A stretch of DNA of 64,000 nucleotides, taken from the NCBI GenBank assembly GCA_003247575.1, contig QJZC01000010.1, forward strand, positions 62,001 through 126,000, in the 5' to 3' direction. Shown here piece after piece: positions 17,943 to 26,141 of the stretch (position 1 is the stretch's first letter; each line of letters opens with the position of its first letter). This DNA comes from Pseudomonadota bacterium. GTDB taxonomy: Bacteria > Myxococcota_A > UBA9160 > SZUA-336. The notes under the pieces are model-generated. The model was not told where the DNA came from and searched no databases. It saw nothing but the letters and a program-made list of their open reading frames with translations. A program made the translations under genes and the position numbers.

Positions 17943-19142
17943 TCAGCCAATCTCCGTCGTCCGCGAGCGGCGGATGAACGCAGGGACCTCGAACTCGTCG
18001 TCGAATGGGGAGATGAAGTCCCCCTCGCTGTGCTCGATGCCGGCGCCCGAGCTCGTGTACGGCATCTCCGCCTCGAGCTCCTCGCGCAGCGGCGGGCGCA
18101 ACGGAGTCACGTTGTCGGGACGCGGATCCTCGACCGGGGGAAGCACCGGAGCTGCGGCCTGGTGGGTGGCCGGCTTCGGGCGGCGCCGCCGCGGAGGCTC
18201 GCACAGACCGGTGGCGATCACGGTGACCTTCACCTGGTCGGCCAGATTCTCCTGCATGACCGAACCGAAGATGATGTTGGCGTTCTCGTCCGCCTCGTCG
18301 CGCACCAACGTCATGGCTTCGTTGACTTCGAACAAGGTCATGTCCGGTCCGCCGGTCACGTTCACGAGCACGCCTCGCGCACCCTTGATGTTGACATCCT
18401 CGAGGAGCGGATTGTTGATGGCGGCGCGGGCGGCCTGCATGGCGCGGTTCTCTCCGGATGCGATGCCGGTCCCCATGAGCGCCATCCCCATCTCGTTCAT
18501 GATGGCGCTCACATCTGCGAAGTCGAGATTGATCATGCCGTGCAGGGTGATCAGATCCGAGATCCCGCGCACCGCGTTGAACAGCACCTCGTCTGCTACG
18601 CGGAACGCCTCGGTCATCGGCGTCTCCTTGCCGACGAGCTGCAGCAGGCGATCGTTCGGGATGCTGATCAAGGTGTCGACCACGTCGTGAAGCGAGTCCA
18701 CGCCGTCTTCGGCCTGACGCGATCGCACGGATCCCTCGAACATGAACGGCTTGGTGACCACGGCCACGGTGAGCGCACCGATCTCCTTCGCGACCTCGGC
18801 CACGATCGGCGAGGCGCCGGTGCCGGTCCCACCGCCGAGCCCGGCGGTCAAGAAGACCATGTCGGCTCCGTCAAAGGCTTCGCGCAGGCGATCGCGCGCC
18901 TCCTCCGCCGCCATGCGACCCTTGCGCGGATCCGCTCCGGCTCCGAGACCGCGCTCGCCGAGCCGAATCTTGTTCGGGGCGAGGTTCTCGCGGAGCGCCT
19001 GCGAATCGGTGTTCGTCGCGATGAACTCGACGCCCTCGAGCCCCTCCTTGATCATCGTATTGATTGCGTTCCCGCCCCCGCCGCCGACACCGACGACCTT
19101 GATCTGGGCGCGGATCTCCCGGTCCTGCTCGAATTCGATCAT
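17943..19142 (-). CDS. ftsZ: Cell division GTPase FtsZ
   Basis: This is the tubulin-like protein that polymerises into the Z-ring (399 aa, normal length). It shows '[18 protein letters not shown]', the signature loop '[19 protein letters not shown]', the catalytic T7 loop '[20 protein letters not shown]', an acidic/Pro-rich linker, and a C-terminal conserved peptide '[17 protein letters not shown]' that should bind FtsA. AAGAGG lies 7 bases before ATG 19142. It follows ftsA after a 60-base gap, the only sizeable gap inside the cluster, where an internal promoter could sit. Confidence 0.98.
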   Translation of the reverse strand: MIEFEQDREIRAQIKVVGVGGGGGNAINTMIKEGLEGVEFIATNTDSQALRENLAPNKIRLGERGLGAGADPRKGRMAAEEARDRLREAFDGADMVFLTAGLGGGTGTGASPIVAEVAKEIGALTVAVVTKPFMFEGSVRSRQAEDGVDSLHDVVDTLISIPNDRLLQLVGKETPMTEAFRVADEVLFNAVRGISDLITLHGMINLDFADVSAIMNEMGMALMGTGIASGENRAMQAARAAINNPLLEDVNIKGARGVLVNVTGGPDMTLFEVNEAMTLVRDEADENANIIFGSVMQENLADQVKVTVIATGLCEPPRRRRPKPATHQAAAPVLPPVEDPRPDNVTPLRPPLREELEAEMPYTSSGAGIEHSEGDFISPFDDEFEVPAFIRRSRTTEIG

Positions 19143-19202
19143 GTGGTTACCTCTTGACTGACGGCCGGTGTGACCGTACGGGGTTGGAAGAAGAAGGAGA
19201 GC

Positions 19203-20444
19203 TCACGGCTGGAGCCCCCCGGAGTCGCCGAAGAGCCATGCACGCATGCGCTCCTGTACGCGTCGAAAAGCGGAGCCCTCGCTGCGGCGAAAGCGGGGCT
19301 TCGAGTTGCTCTCTGCCCCCCAGAGGGCCAGGCCCACGCCGGTGGAGAACTCTGGACCCTGAACTCGATCTGCCAGGCCGCCGTCTACCCGCGGCACACC
19401 CTGCCGGACGGGAACCTCGAAGATCTCCTCGGCAAAGGGACAGATGCCGTCGAGCGAGCTCACACCGCCGGTGAGGACGAGTCCGCACGGGATCTTGTCC
19501 AGGAAGTCGGCGCGCTGCACTTCGTTGCGTACGAGTGTGAGGATCTCCTCGACCCGTGGCTCGAGGAACTCCGCCAGATCCTTACGGCTGATCTCGCGCG
19601 GCGGGCGCCCGCCTACGCTCGGAACCACCAGCAGCTCGTCGTGGGTCAAGAGGCGCTTGGAGGCGCAGCCGAAGCGCCGTTTGATGACCTCGGCCTGGTC
19701 GAACGGCGTGCGCAAGCCCACCGCTGCGTCGTTCGTTAGGTGGTAGCCCCCCAGCGAGAGCACCGCAGCATGCTGGATCGCCCCGTCCTGGAAGATCGCG
19801 AGATCGGTGGTTCCACCGCCGATGTCGACCAGCGCCACGCCCAGGTACTTCTCGTCTGGGGCAAGCACCGACTTGGCCGAGGCGAGGGGCTCCAGCACGA
19901 TGTCGATCACGTGAAGACCCGCGCGGTAGCAGCACTTGATGATGTTCTGGGCGGACGTGACGGCGGCTGTGACGATGTGGACGCGTGCGGTGAGCCGCAT
20001 GCCAGACATCCCGACCGGGTGCACGATTCCGTTCTGACCGTCGAGCTCGTATTCCTGCGCGATCACGTGGATCACCTCGCGATCCGCAGGGATCGCGACC
20101 GCCTGAGCTTGCTCGATCACGCGCTTTACGTCCGACTCCTTCACCTCCCGGTGCTTGAGCGCCAGCATGCCGATCTCGTTGCGCGTCTCGATGTGGCCGC
20201 CCGCGATCCCGACGTAGACCGAGTTGATCTCACAACCCGCCATGAGCTCGGCTTCGTCGACGGCGCGTCGGATCGAGTGCACCGTCGCTTCGATGTCGAT
20301 CACGACGCCGCGACGCATCCCCTTCGAGGGATGCGTTCCGAGCCCGACGATCTCGATCCCGTCCTCTTTCCGCTCCGCGATGACGCAGCAGGTCTTGGTC
20401 GTGCCGATGTCGATGCCAGCGATCAGTTCCGTACGGCTGCTCAT
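19203..20444 (-). CDS. ftsA: Cell division protein FtsA
   Basis: This actin-like membrane tether for FtsZ has 413 aa. The phosphate-1 loop is 'IAGIDIGTTKTCCVIAE', and a later loop 'LVDIGGGTTDLAIFQDG' and 'LVLTGGVSSLDGI' complete the nucleotide site. The extreme C-terminus 'RVQERMRAWLFGDSGG' is the amphipathic membrane-targeting helix. The gene overlaps ftsQ by 4 bases (ATGA). Confidence 0.97.
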   Translation of the reverse strand: MSSRTELIAGIDIGTTKTCCVIAERKEDGIEIVGLGTHPSKGMRRGVVIDIEATVHSIRRAVDEAELMAGCEINSVYVGIAGGHIETRNEIGMLALKHREVKESDVKRVIEQAQAVAIPADREVIHVIAQEYELDGQNGIVHPVGMSGMRLTARVHIVTAAVTSAQNIIKCCYRAGLHVIDIVLEPLASAKSVLAPDEKYLGVALVDIGGGTTDLAIFQDGAIQHAAVLSLGGYHLTNDAAVGLRTPFDQAEVIKRRFGCASKRLLTHDELLVVPSVGGRPPREISRKDLAEFLEPRVEEILTLVRNEVQRADFLDKIPCGLVLTGGVSSLDGICPFAEEIFEVPVRQGVPRVDGGLADRVQGPEFSTGVGLALWGAESNSKPRFRRSEGSAFRRVQERMRAWLFGDSGGLQP

Positions 20445-21406
20445 GCTGCTTTTCCTTCGTTCACGGCGTCCGAGTCGGCGATCTTGCGCAGGAATACGTT
20501 CCCGCGGAAGCGCAGGTCCAGCTCCAAAGCGCCCTCTGCATCGGCTGCGAGGACATCGGCACCGGCGAGGGCCCGGTAGCGCAAGAACGTCCGAATGGGA
20601 TCGTCACCGAGCAGCAGCCGCAATTCCGGGTCGCGGACCCACGCGGTGAAGTGTGGGCGCGCGGCATCCTGGCTGCGCGCCTCGATCCGCGAGATCGGAA
20701 TGGCTGCCCAGCGGGCGGCGTCGACGTAGGGCAGTGCGCGTTGCACGTCGCCAATGATTCGCGGGAGCCGGCGCCCCTCGTCTCCAAGGAGCTCGAAGCG
20801 GCTACCGTCGCGTGCGACTCCCTGTCCGGTCTCATCGATCATGGCGATCGGTTCGCGTTCGCGCACGGCCACTGCCAACGTGCTCGGGGGCAAACGAAGA
20901 GCGGCGCAGCGTGAGAATCGTCCGAGCGCGCGTAGCCGATCGCACAGCACGTTCGGAGACAGGTCGACGAGAGCGATCTCCGACGACAGCTCGAGCTCGC
21001 GTGTGACGGCAGCCTCGTCTACGCGGTTCAGTCCGAAGAAGACCACGCGCTCGAGGCGGAGACTGGGATGCCGAAGCCAGCTGCGCATGGCGGCGCTCGG
21101 GCGAGCGTGGGTGTGACTCGCCTTGGAGACGTGGGTCTGCTGGCCGCTTCCCGCGCCGGAGTTGCCCGCGCCGGATGCAGGGCCGGCCGGCTGAGCAGGC
21201 TTGGCTCGGTGGAGCTCCGAGAGTGTATGCGGATCGAGATGGAGTCCCATGGACGAATTCTCGGGGAGGGACTGCTCGAAACGTAGCAAAGCCAGGGTTC
21301 CGAGTCCGATTCCGAGAACCCAGCACGCGCGCAACAGCAGACGGCGGCCCGCACCCGTGGCCGCGCGCTTCTTTCGACGATTGCGGTGATTGCGGCTCAA
21401 TCCCAT
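20441..21406 (-). CDS. ftsQ: Cell division protein FtsQ/DivIB
   Basis: This bitopic membrane protein links early and late division proteins. A basic N-terminus ('NHRNRRKKRAATGAGRR') precedes one membrane segment 'LLRACWVLGIGLGTLALL', a Pro/Ala/Ser-rich spacer, and a POTRA domain ('LRLERVVFFGLNRVDEAAV', 'PPSTLAVAVREREPIAMI'). A beta domain follows. At 321 aa it is slightly longer than E. coli FtsQ. The first 10 bases overlap the end of murB. Confidence 0.93.
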   Translation of the reverse strand: MGLSRNHRNRRKKRAATGAGRRLLLRACWVLGIGLGTLALLRFEQSLPENSSMGLHLDPHTLSELHRAKPAQPAGPASGAGNSGAGSGQQTHVSKASHTHARPSAAMRSWLRHPSLRLERVVFFGLNRVDEAAVTRELELSSEIALVDLSPNVLCDRLRALGRFSRCAALRLPPSTLAVAVREREPIAMIDETGQGVARDGSRFELLGDEGRRLPRIIGDVQRALPYVDAARWAAIPISRIEARSQDAARPHFTAWVRDPELRLLLGDDPIRTFLRYRALAGADVLAADAEGALELDLRFRGNVFLRKIADSDAVNEGKAA

Positions 21407-22314
21407 GTGGCTTCTCCCTCGATCCGAACTTCGGTCTCCAGTCGAATTCCCGTCTCCGCCTGAACCTTCCCTCTCGTGTGCTCGATGAGCTCGAGCACGT
21501 CGGACGCGCGCGCGTGCCCGGTGTTGACGATGAAGTTGGCATGGATGGGTGAGATCTCTGCGTCACCTACCCGCGCCCCCTTGAGTCCTGCCGCCTCGAT
21601 CAGGCGTCCTGCGTGGTCCTGTGGGGGGTTCTTGAATACCGAGCCGAAGGAGCGCGCGTTCACGGGCTGCGTCGCCTTGCGACGCTCGAGCTGGGCGTCA
21701 AGGCGCGCCTGGATTTCGAGCACCGGTGCTCGCGTGGTGCGGAAGGCGGCGCCGAGTAGCACGATTTCTGGCTCGAGCTCTAGCTCGCGGTATTTCCAGC
21801 AGAGTGCGCGCGCCGGGACTCGCTCGGCGCTCTGCGCGTCTGCACGCAGCAACTCGACCCATTCGGTCACGTCCGCCATCTCACGCTCGCGGGTCCCAGC
21901 GTTCATGCGCAGCCAGCCTCCCACCAGTCCGGGGATGCCGACCGCAAACTCCATGCCCGAGCGTTCGTGTTCGACACAGAAGCGCGCAAATGCCGAGTGC
22001 GTGACGCCCGCTTGCGCCACGACCAGATCGTCTTCGAGCGACAGCGTGCGCCAGCTCGCCAACGAGATCGTGACGCCGCGCAGCCCCCCGTCGAGGACCA
22101 AGGTGTTGAACCCCTTGCCGAGGACGCGCCAGGCGAGTGTGTGATCGCGACACCATTCGAGCAGGTGATGCAGCTCCGCGACGTCCTTAGGGCGGACGTA
22201 CGCATCTGCCGGGCCTCCGACCTGCAGCGAAGTGTGGCGCCCCATCGGCTCGTCGAAGCGGACGCGCTGGCCGAAATGTTGCCGCAACTCGTCTCGTAGG
22301 CGCGCATCAAGCAG
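21397..22314 (-). CDS. murB: UDP-N-acetylenolpyruvoylglucosamine reductase MurB
   Basis: MurB is the FAD-dependent enzyme that completes UDP-MurNAc. FAD-binding motifs are 'PMGRHTSLQVGGPADAYV', 'VLGKGFNTLVLDGGLRGV' and 'GMEFAVGIPGLVGGWLRMNAG'; the catalytic region 'NARSFGSVFKNP' and 'HANFIVN' near the end fit the family. The start is unclear. GTG 22404 would overlap murC by almost 100 bases. CTG 22314 has an excellent upstream AGGAAGGGAG and gives 305 aa with the normal N-terminal helix. TTG 22287 would clip that helix. CTG 22314 is used here on ribosome-site and family-length grounds. Confidence 0.93.
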   Translation of the reverse strand: MLDARLRDELRQHFGQRVRFDEPMGRHTSLQVGGPADAYVRPKDVAELHHLLEWCRDHTLAWRVLGKGFNTLVLDGGLRGVTISLASWRTLSLEDDLVVAQAGVTHSAFARFCVEHERSGMEFAVGIPGLVGGWLRMNAGTREREMADVTEWVELLRADAQSAERVPARALCWKYRELELEPEIVLLGAAFRTTRAPVLEIQARLDAQLERRKATQPVNARSFGSVFKNPPQDHAGRLIEAAGLKGARVGDAEISPIHANFIVNTGHARASDVLELIEHTRGKVQAETGIRLETEVRIEGEATWD

Positions 22315-23680
22315 GGCTCCCTTCCTCCAGAAAGGCCTGGGCTTCTCGGCCGATGTCGCCGGCGCCCATGAACAGGAGGACGTCTCCTGCGCGTACGAGT
22401 GCACGCAATGTTTGGATCAGTTCGGACCGCTCCGGTACGAAGTGAACCTGCCGGTGCCCGCAGTTCCGCGCTGCTTCCGCCAAGAGTTCGGACGATACGT
22501 CGGGGCGCTTCGCTTCGCCGGCCGAGTAGATCTCGGTCAGCACCAGCACGTCTGCGTCGTGGAATGCGCGTGCAAAGTCGTCGAACAGCTCCGCCGTGCG
22601 GGAGTAGCGGTGGGGCTGGAAGGCGACGACGACGCGACCGGAGTAGGCCTGCCGTGCGGCCGCCAGGGTCGCGCGGATCTCTGTGGGATGGTGGCCGTAG
22701 TCTTCGACGACCTCGACAGCGTCGCGGACCCCGTGTCGTTCGAAGCGCCGTGCCACTCCGCGGAAGCTCGCGAATGCCGACTGCATGGCGCTGAACGGCA
22801 CGTCCAGCTCGAGCCCTACTGCGATGGCGGCCAAGGCATTCGACACGTTGTGCAGGCCGGGAAGTCCGAGCCGGATACGGCCGAGCTGGCGTTCCCCGAG
22901 GTGCACGTGGAACTCACTACAGAGCCCTCGCGGCTGAATCTCTTCTGCTCGAAGCTCCGCCTGGGGGGTGAGTCCATAGGTGCGCGTGCGTCGGGTCAGG
23001 TGCGGGAGCAATGCCTGCAGCGCGGGATCATCTAGGCACAACACGCTCGCACCCCAGAAAGGAACGCGGTTCGCGAAGTCCAGGAATGCCGCGTGGAGTT
23101 TTTCCAGGGTGCCGTAGTGGTCCATGTGTTCGCGGTCGATATTCGTGATCACCACGATCGTGGGCCACAGTCTCAGGAAGGAGCCATCGCTCTCGTCAGC
23201 CTCGGCTACCATCAGGTCGCTGGTGCCCAGGTGCGCATTCGAGCCCAAGCTGTGAACGCGTCCACCCACGACGAGGGTCGGGTCGAGGTCCGCAGCCTGG
23301 AGCAATGCCCCGATCATCGACGTCGTGGTCGTCTTCCCGTGGGAGCCGGCAACCGCGATGCCACGCCGCGTTCGCATGATCTCGGCCAGCATCTCTGCGC
23401 GAGGAATCACCGGCACCTGCGCCAGCTCGGCTGCGCGCAGCTCCGGGTTCGTGGGTGGGATCGCCGTCGAGTACACGACGACGTCGGCGCCGCGGACATG
23501 ATCGGCGGAGTGCCCCAGAAAGATGCGGATGCCCAGGCTCCGAAGCCGCTGCGTGAGCGCCGACTCGCGTACATCGGATCCAGAGAGCGCGTAGCCGCTC
23601 AGATGCAGGATTTCGGCGAGGCCGGCCATGCCGACGCCGCCGATTCCGACGAGGTGGATGTGCCCAACGCGCCCCTTCAT
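22307..23680 (-). CDS. murC: UDP-N-acetylmuramate--L-alanine ligase MurC
   Basis: MurC is an ATP-dependent ligase adding L-Ala to UDP-MurNAc. From ATG 23680 the protein begins 'MKGRVGHIHLVGIGGVGMAG' (UDP-binding Rossmann loop), then the ATP loop 'IAVAGSHGKTTTTSMIGAL', 'HMDHYGTLEKLHAAFLDFAN', and the C-terminal domain 'VVEDYGHHPTEIRATLAAA'. It has 457 aa, normal for MurC. The open frame extends far upstream, but that part is antisense to no homologue and overlaps ftsW. The ATG overlaps the ftsW stop by 4 bases; in most bacteria murG occupies exactly this junction. Confidence 0.97.
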   Translation of the reverse strand: MKGRVGHIHLVGIGGVGMAGLAEILHLSGYALSGSDVRESALTQRLRSLGIRIFLGHSADHVRGADVVVYSTAIPPTNPELRAAELAQVPVIPRAEMLAEIMRTRRGIAVAGSHGKTTTTSMIGALLQAADLDPTLVVGGRVHSLGSNAHLGTSDLMVAEADESDGSFLRLWPTIVVITNIDREHMDHYGTLEKLHAAFLDFANRVPFWGASVLCLDDPALQALLPHLTRRTRTYGLTPQAELRAEEIQPRGLCSEFHVHLGERQLGRIRLGLPGLHNVSNALAAIAVGLELDVPFSAMQSAFASFRGVARRFERHGVRDAVEVVEDYGHHPTEIRATLAAARQAYSGRVVVAFQPHRYSRTAELFDDFARAFHDADVLVLTEIYSAGEAKRPDVSSELLAEAARNCGHRQVHFVPERSELIQTLRALVRAGDVLLFMGAGDIGREAQAFLEEGSPA

Positions 23681-24795
23681 TTGAGTCCTGACCGAGCCGC
23701 ATCGCGCGGGCGTGCGACGTGCAGAATGAGTCCGAGCGCGGCGATGCTGACGATCATCGACGAGCGTCCATACGAGAACAGCGGCAACGTGGTCCCAGTG
23801 GTGGGTAGCCGGCTCATGGCGACGCCCGCATTGATGGCCGCCTGGAACCAGAGCAGCATACCCGCGCCGATTGCGACAAGATGCCCATGCAGATCGCGCG
23901 CGCGCGCGGCAACGCCGAGCGAGCAGAGCCCAAGTAACGTGAAGGCGAGCAGCAGGAGGGTGACGCCTACGAGTCCGAGCTCTTCGCCGATCACGGCCAG
24001 GATGAAGTCGGTGTGGGCTTCCGGGAGGAAGCTCCACTTCTGCTGCCCTGCGCCGAGACCCACGCCGAACACGCCCCCGCTGCCGAAGGCGCACAGCGAC
24101 TGCACGAGCTGATATCCACGATCCAACGGGTCGATGAACGGGTCCCAGAAGATTTCGAGGCGGTCGCGTCGATAGCCGGCATTCAGTCCGATTGCCAGCA
24201 GCACGGGGATCGCCGCAGCGACGCTGACGGCCAAGTGGCTGAGGCGGGCTCCCGCCAGGAAGATCAAAGCCGCCCCGAAGGCAACCAGAAGCAGCGATCC
24301 GCCGAAGTCTGGCTGCAGCAGTGCAGCAGCCGTCGGGAAGGCGATCATCAGCCCCGGGACGATGACCGCGTAGCGGACATCGAGAATGCGATGCGCGTAC
24401 TGAGAAAACCAGCTCGCGAGACCCAAGATGAGACCGAGCTTAGCGAATTCCAGCGGCTGCAAAGTGACAGGCCCCACACTAAGCCAACGTTGCGCGCCAT
24501 TTACCTCGACGCCGAGCGGAGTGAGTGTTGCCCACAGGCTGAGTGCGCTCGCGCCCCAAGCCAGGAAGCCGATGCGGCGAATCAGCTCGGGCGAAGCGTA
24601 GAATGCGAGCATGGCGACGACCGCGCCGGCTGCGATCCCGCCCAGCTGCAGCAGCAGCTTACTCGCCTGATCCGCAGCGGGTTCCGATCCGACACCCGCG
24701 CTGGCGCTGAACAAGGTCACCCAACCCCAAGCGATGAGCAGGAGCGAGACGGGCAGCAGCTGATGTGCTCCGAAGCGCTCGACTAGGAACTGCAT
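23677..24795 (-). CDS. ftsW: Septal peptidoglycan polymerase FtsW (SEDS family)
   Basis: FtsW is the multi-pass SEDS glycosyltransferase that polymerises lipid II at the septum together with FtsI. Starting at ATG 24795 ('MQFLVERFGAHQLLPVSLLL'), it has about ten hydrophobic segments, the catalytic-aspartate region 'SFLPEAHTDFILAVIGEELG', and 'MSRLPTTGTTLPLFSYGRSS' near the end, where most FtsW/RodA proteins read SYGGSS (here Arg replaces the second Gly). It has 372 aa. It overlaps murD by 13 bases. The long open frame upstream to 25701 is a shadow of murD. Confidence 0.95.
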   Translation of the reverse strand: MQFLVERFGAHQLLPVSLLLIAWGWVTLFSASAGVGSEPAADQASKLLLQLGGIAAGAVVAMLAFYASPELIRRIGFLAWGASALSLWATLTPLGVEVNGAQRWLSVGPVTLQPLEFAKLGLILGLASWFSQYAHRILDVRYAVIVPGLMIAFPTAAALLQPDFGGSLLLVAFGAALIFLAGARLSHLAVSVAAAIPVLLAIGLNAGYRRDRLEIFWDPFIDPLDRGYQLVQSLCAFGSGGVFGVGLGAGQQKWSFLPEAHTDFILAVIGEELGLVGVTLLLLAFTLLGLCSLGVAARARDLHGHLVAIGAGMLLWFQAAINAGVAMSRLPTTGTTLPLFSYGRSSMIVSIAALGLILHVARPRDAARSGLK

Positions 24796-26141
24796 GGCAA
24801 CTCCTCTACCCAACGCGTGAAGCACTCGCCGCGATGCTCGAAGTTGTCGAACTGGTCGAAGCTCGCGCACGCCGGCGAGAGCAGGACCACGTCGCCGGGG
24901 CGGGCCAGCTGGGCCGCGCGCGTGACCGCTTCTCGCAATGTCGGGACCACCTCGACTTCTGTCTGGCCGCGTAGCACAGAGGCGATTTCCTGCGCAGATT
25001 GTCCATACAGAATGGCCATGCGAACGCCGCCGGTGGCGCTCGCGAGTGGCGAGAACGCGACTCCCTTGTTGCTTCCTCCTGCCAGCCATACGACGGGCTC
25101 GCGCACGTTCTCGAGGCTCGCCCTCGCTGCGGCCGGGTTGGTCGCCTTGGAGTCGTTGATGTAACGGACACCGTTGCGCTCGGCGACGCGCTGCATGCGA
25201 TGCGGAAGGCCTGCAAAGGTGGTCGCTGCCGTGGTGATCCCGTGTGGGCTCGCACCTGCGGCCCAGGCTGCGAGCATGGCTGCGAGCACGTTGCCGGGAT
25301 GAGCTGCGACGCTCGCGGCGAGATCGCGCGAGCGCACGCGCAGCGTCTCTGTGCCTCGCGGGGCCAGTACGAGCTCGCGTGTGGACGCGTCGAGATAGGC
25401 TCCCCGGGAGGGTCGCAGGCGCGTCGAGAAGCCGAGCGCGCCTCGCGGGTGCACACGGGCCGCCACCGAGGCAGCCCATGGGTCGTCGAGATTGAAGACG
25501 AGCGTGCCATGGGGCTCGAGCAGCTGTGCGAGTCTTTCCTTTGCTGCGCCATAGGCCTCGAGGCTGCCGTGCCGGTCCAGGTGGTCCGCGTCCAGATTGA
25601 GCAATACCCCGACGCGGGGAGTGAGCCAGCGCGCGTGCTCGAGCTGGAAGCTGGACAGCTCGACAGCGCACCAGTCGGCTGCGCGCTCGCAGAGATCGCA
25701 CAGTGGAACTCCGATGTTGCCACCGATCGCAGTCGGGATGCCGCTCTGCTCCAGCATTGCGGCGATCAGGCTCGTGGTCGTGCTCTTGCCGTTGGTGCCG
25801 GTGACGCCGACCTGCTGCGCCTGGATCCCCAGGGCCGCGAGATCGACTTCCGGTACCATGTGCTGGCTCGGTGGCACGGGGATACCCGGGCTCTGGATGA
25901 TCCAGTCGAACGTGTCGAACGACGGCAGGGTGGCCCCGCTCAGGGTCTGTACGTGTTCGGGGGCGGCTGCGAGCCGATCCGTATCACGGTCATAGAGAGT
26001 CACATGTGCACCTACGCGCCTGAGCAGGCGCACCGCGGCGAGTCCGGAACGCGCTGCGCCGAGCACCAGGCAGCGCGTGTCAGCGAGCTCCGAGAGGGTG
26101 GGGCGGCGTGTGGGGTCCTGGGTCCGAAGCGACACGTTCAT
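24783..26141 (-). CDS. murD: UDP-N-acetylmuramoylalanine--D-glutamate ligase MurD
   Basis: MurD adds D-Glu to UDP-MurNAc-L-Ala. It shows an N-terminal nucleotide-sugar domain 'CLVLGAARSGLAAVRLLRRV', the ATP loop 'VGVTGTNGKSTTTSLIAAML', 'NLDADHLDRHGSLEAYGAAK', 'YINDSKATNPAAARASLENV' and 'LLSPACASFDQFDNFEHRGE', all diagnostic of MurD. It has 452 aa. Its ATG overlaps the murF stop by 4 bases (26138-26141), leaving no room for mraY, which usually lies between them. Confidence 0.97.
   Translation of the reverse strand: MNVSLRTQDPTRRPTLSELADTRCLVLGAARSGLAAVRLLRRVGAHVTLYDRDTDRLAAAPEHVQTLSGATLPSFDTFDWIIQSPGIPVPPSQHMVPEVDLAALGIQAQQVGVTGTNGKSTTTSLIAAMLEQSGIPTAIGGNIGVPLCDLCERAADWCAVELSSFQLEHARWLTPRVGVLLNLDADHLDRHGSLEAYGAAKERLAQLLEPHGTLVFNLDDPWAASVAARVHPRGALGFSTRLRPSRGAYLDASTRELVLAPRGTETLRVRSRDLAASVAAHPGNVLAAMLAAWAAGASPHGITTAATTFAGLPHRMQRVAERNGVRYINDSKATNPAAARASLENVREPVVWLAGGSNKGVAFSPLASATGGVRMAILYGQSAQEIASVLRGQTEVEVVPTLREAVTRAAQLARPGDVVLLSPACASFDQFDNFEHRGECFTRWVEELPCSS

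Noticed and set aside
17751-19157. 468-codon open frame opposite ftsZ
   Set aside because: Its sequence is a mirror of ftsZ codons with His/Arg/Gly excess; no ribosome site or homology pattern.
21903-22310. ATG at the murC/murB junction with a good ribosome site
   Set aside because: It opens a different frame from murB with no family pattern; the MurB homology lies in the other frame.
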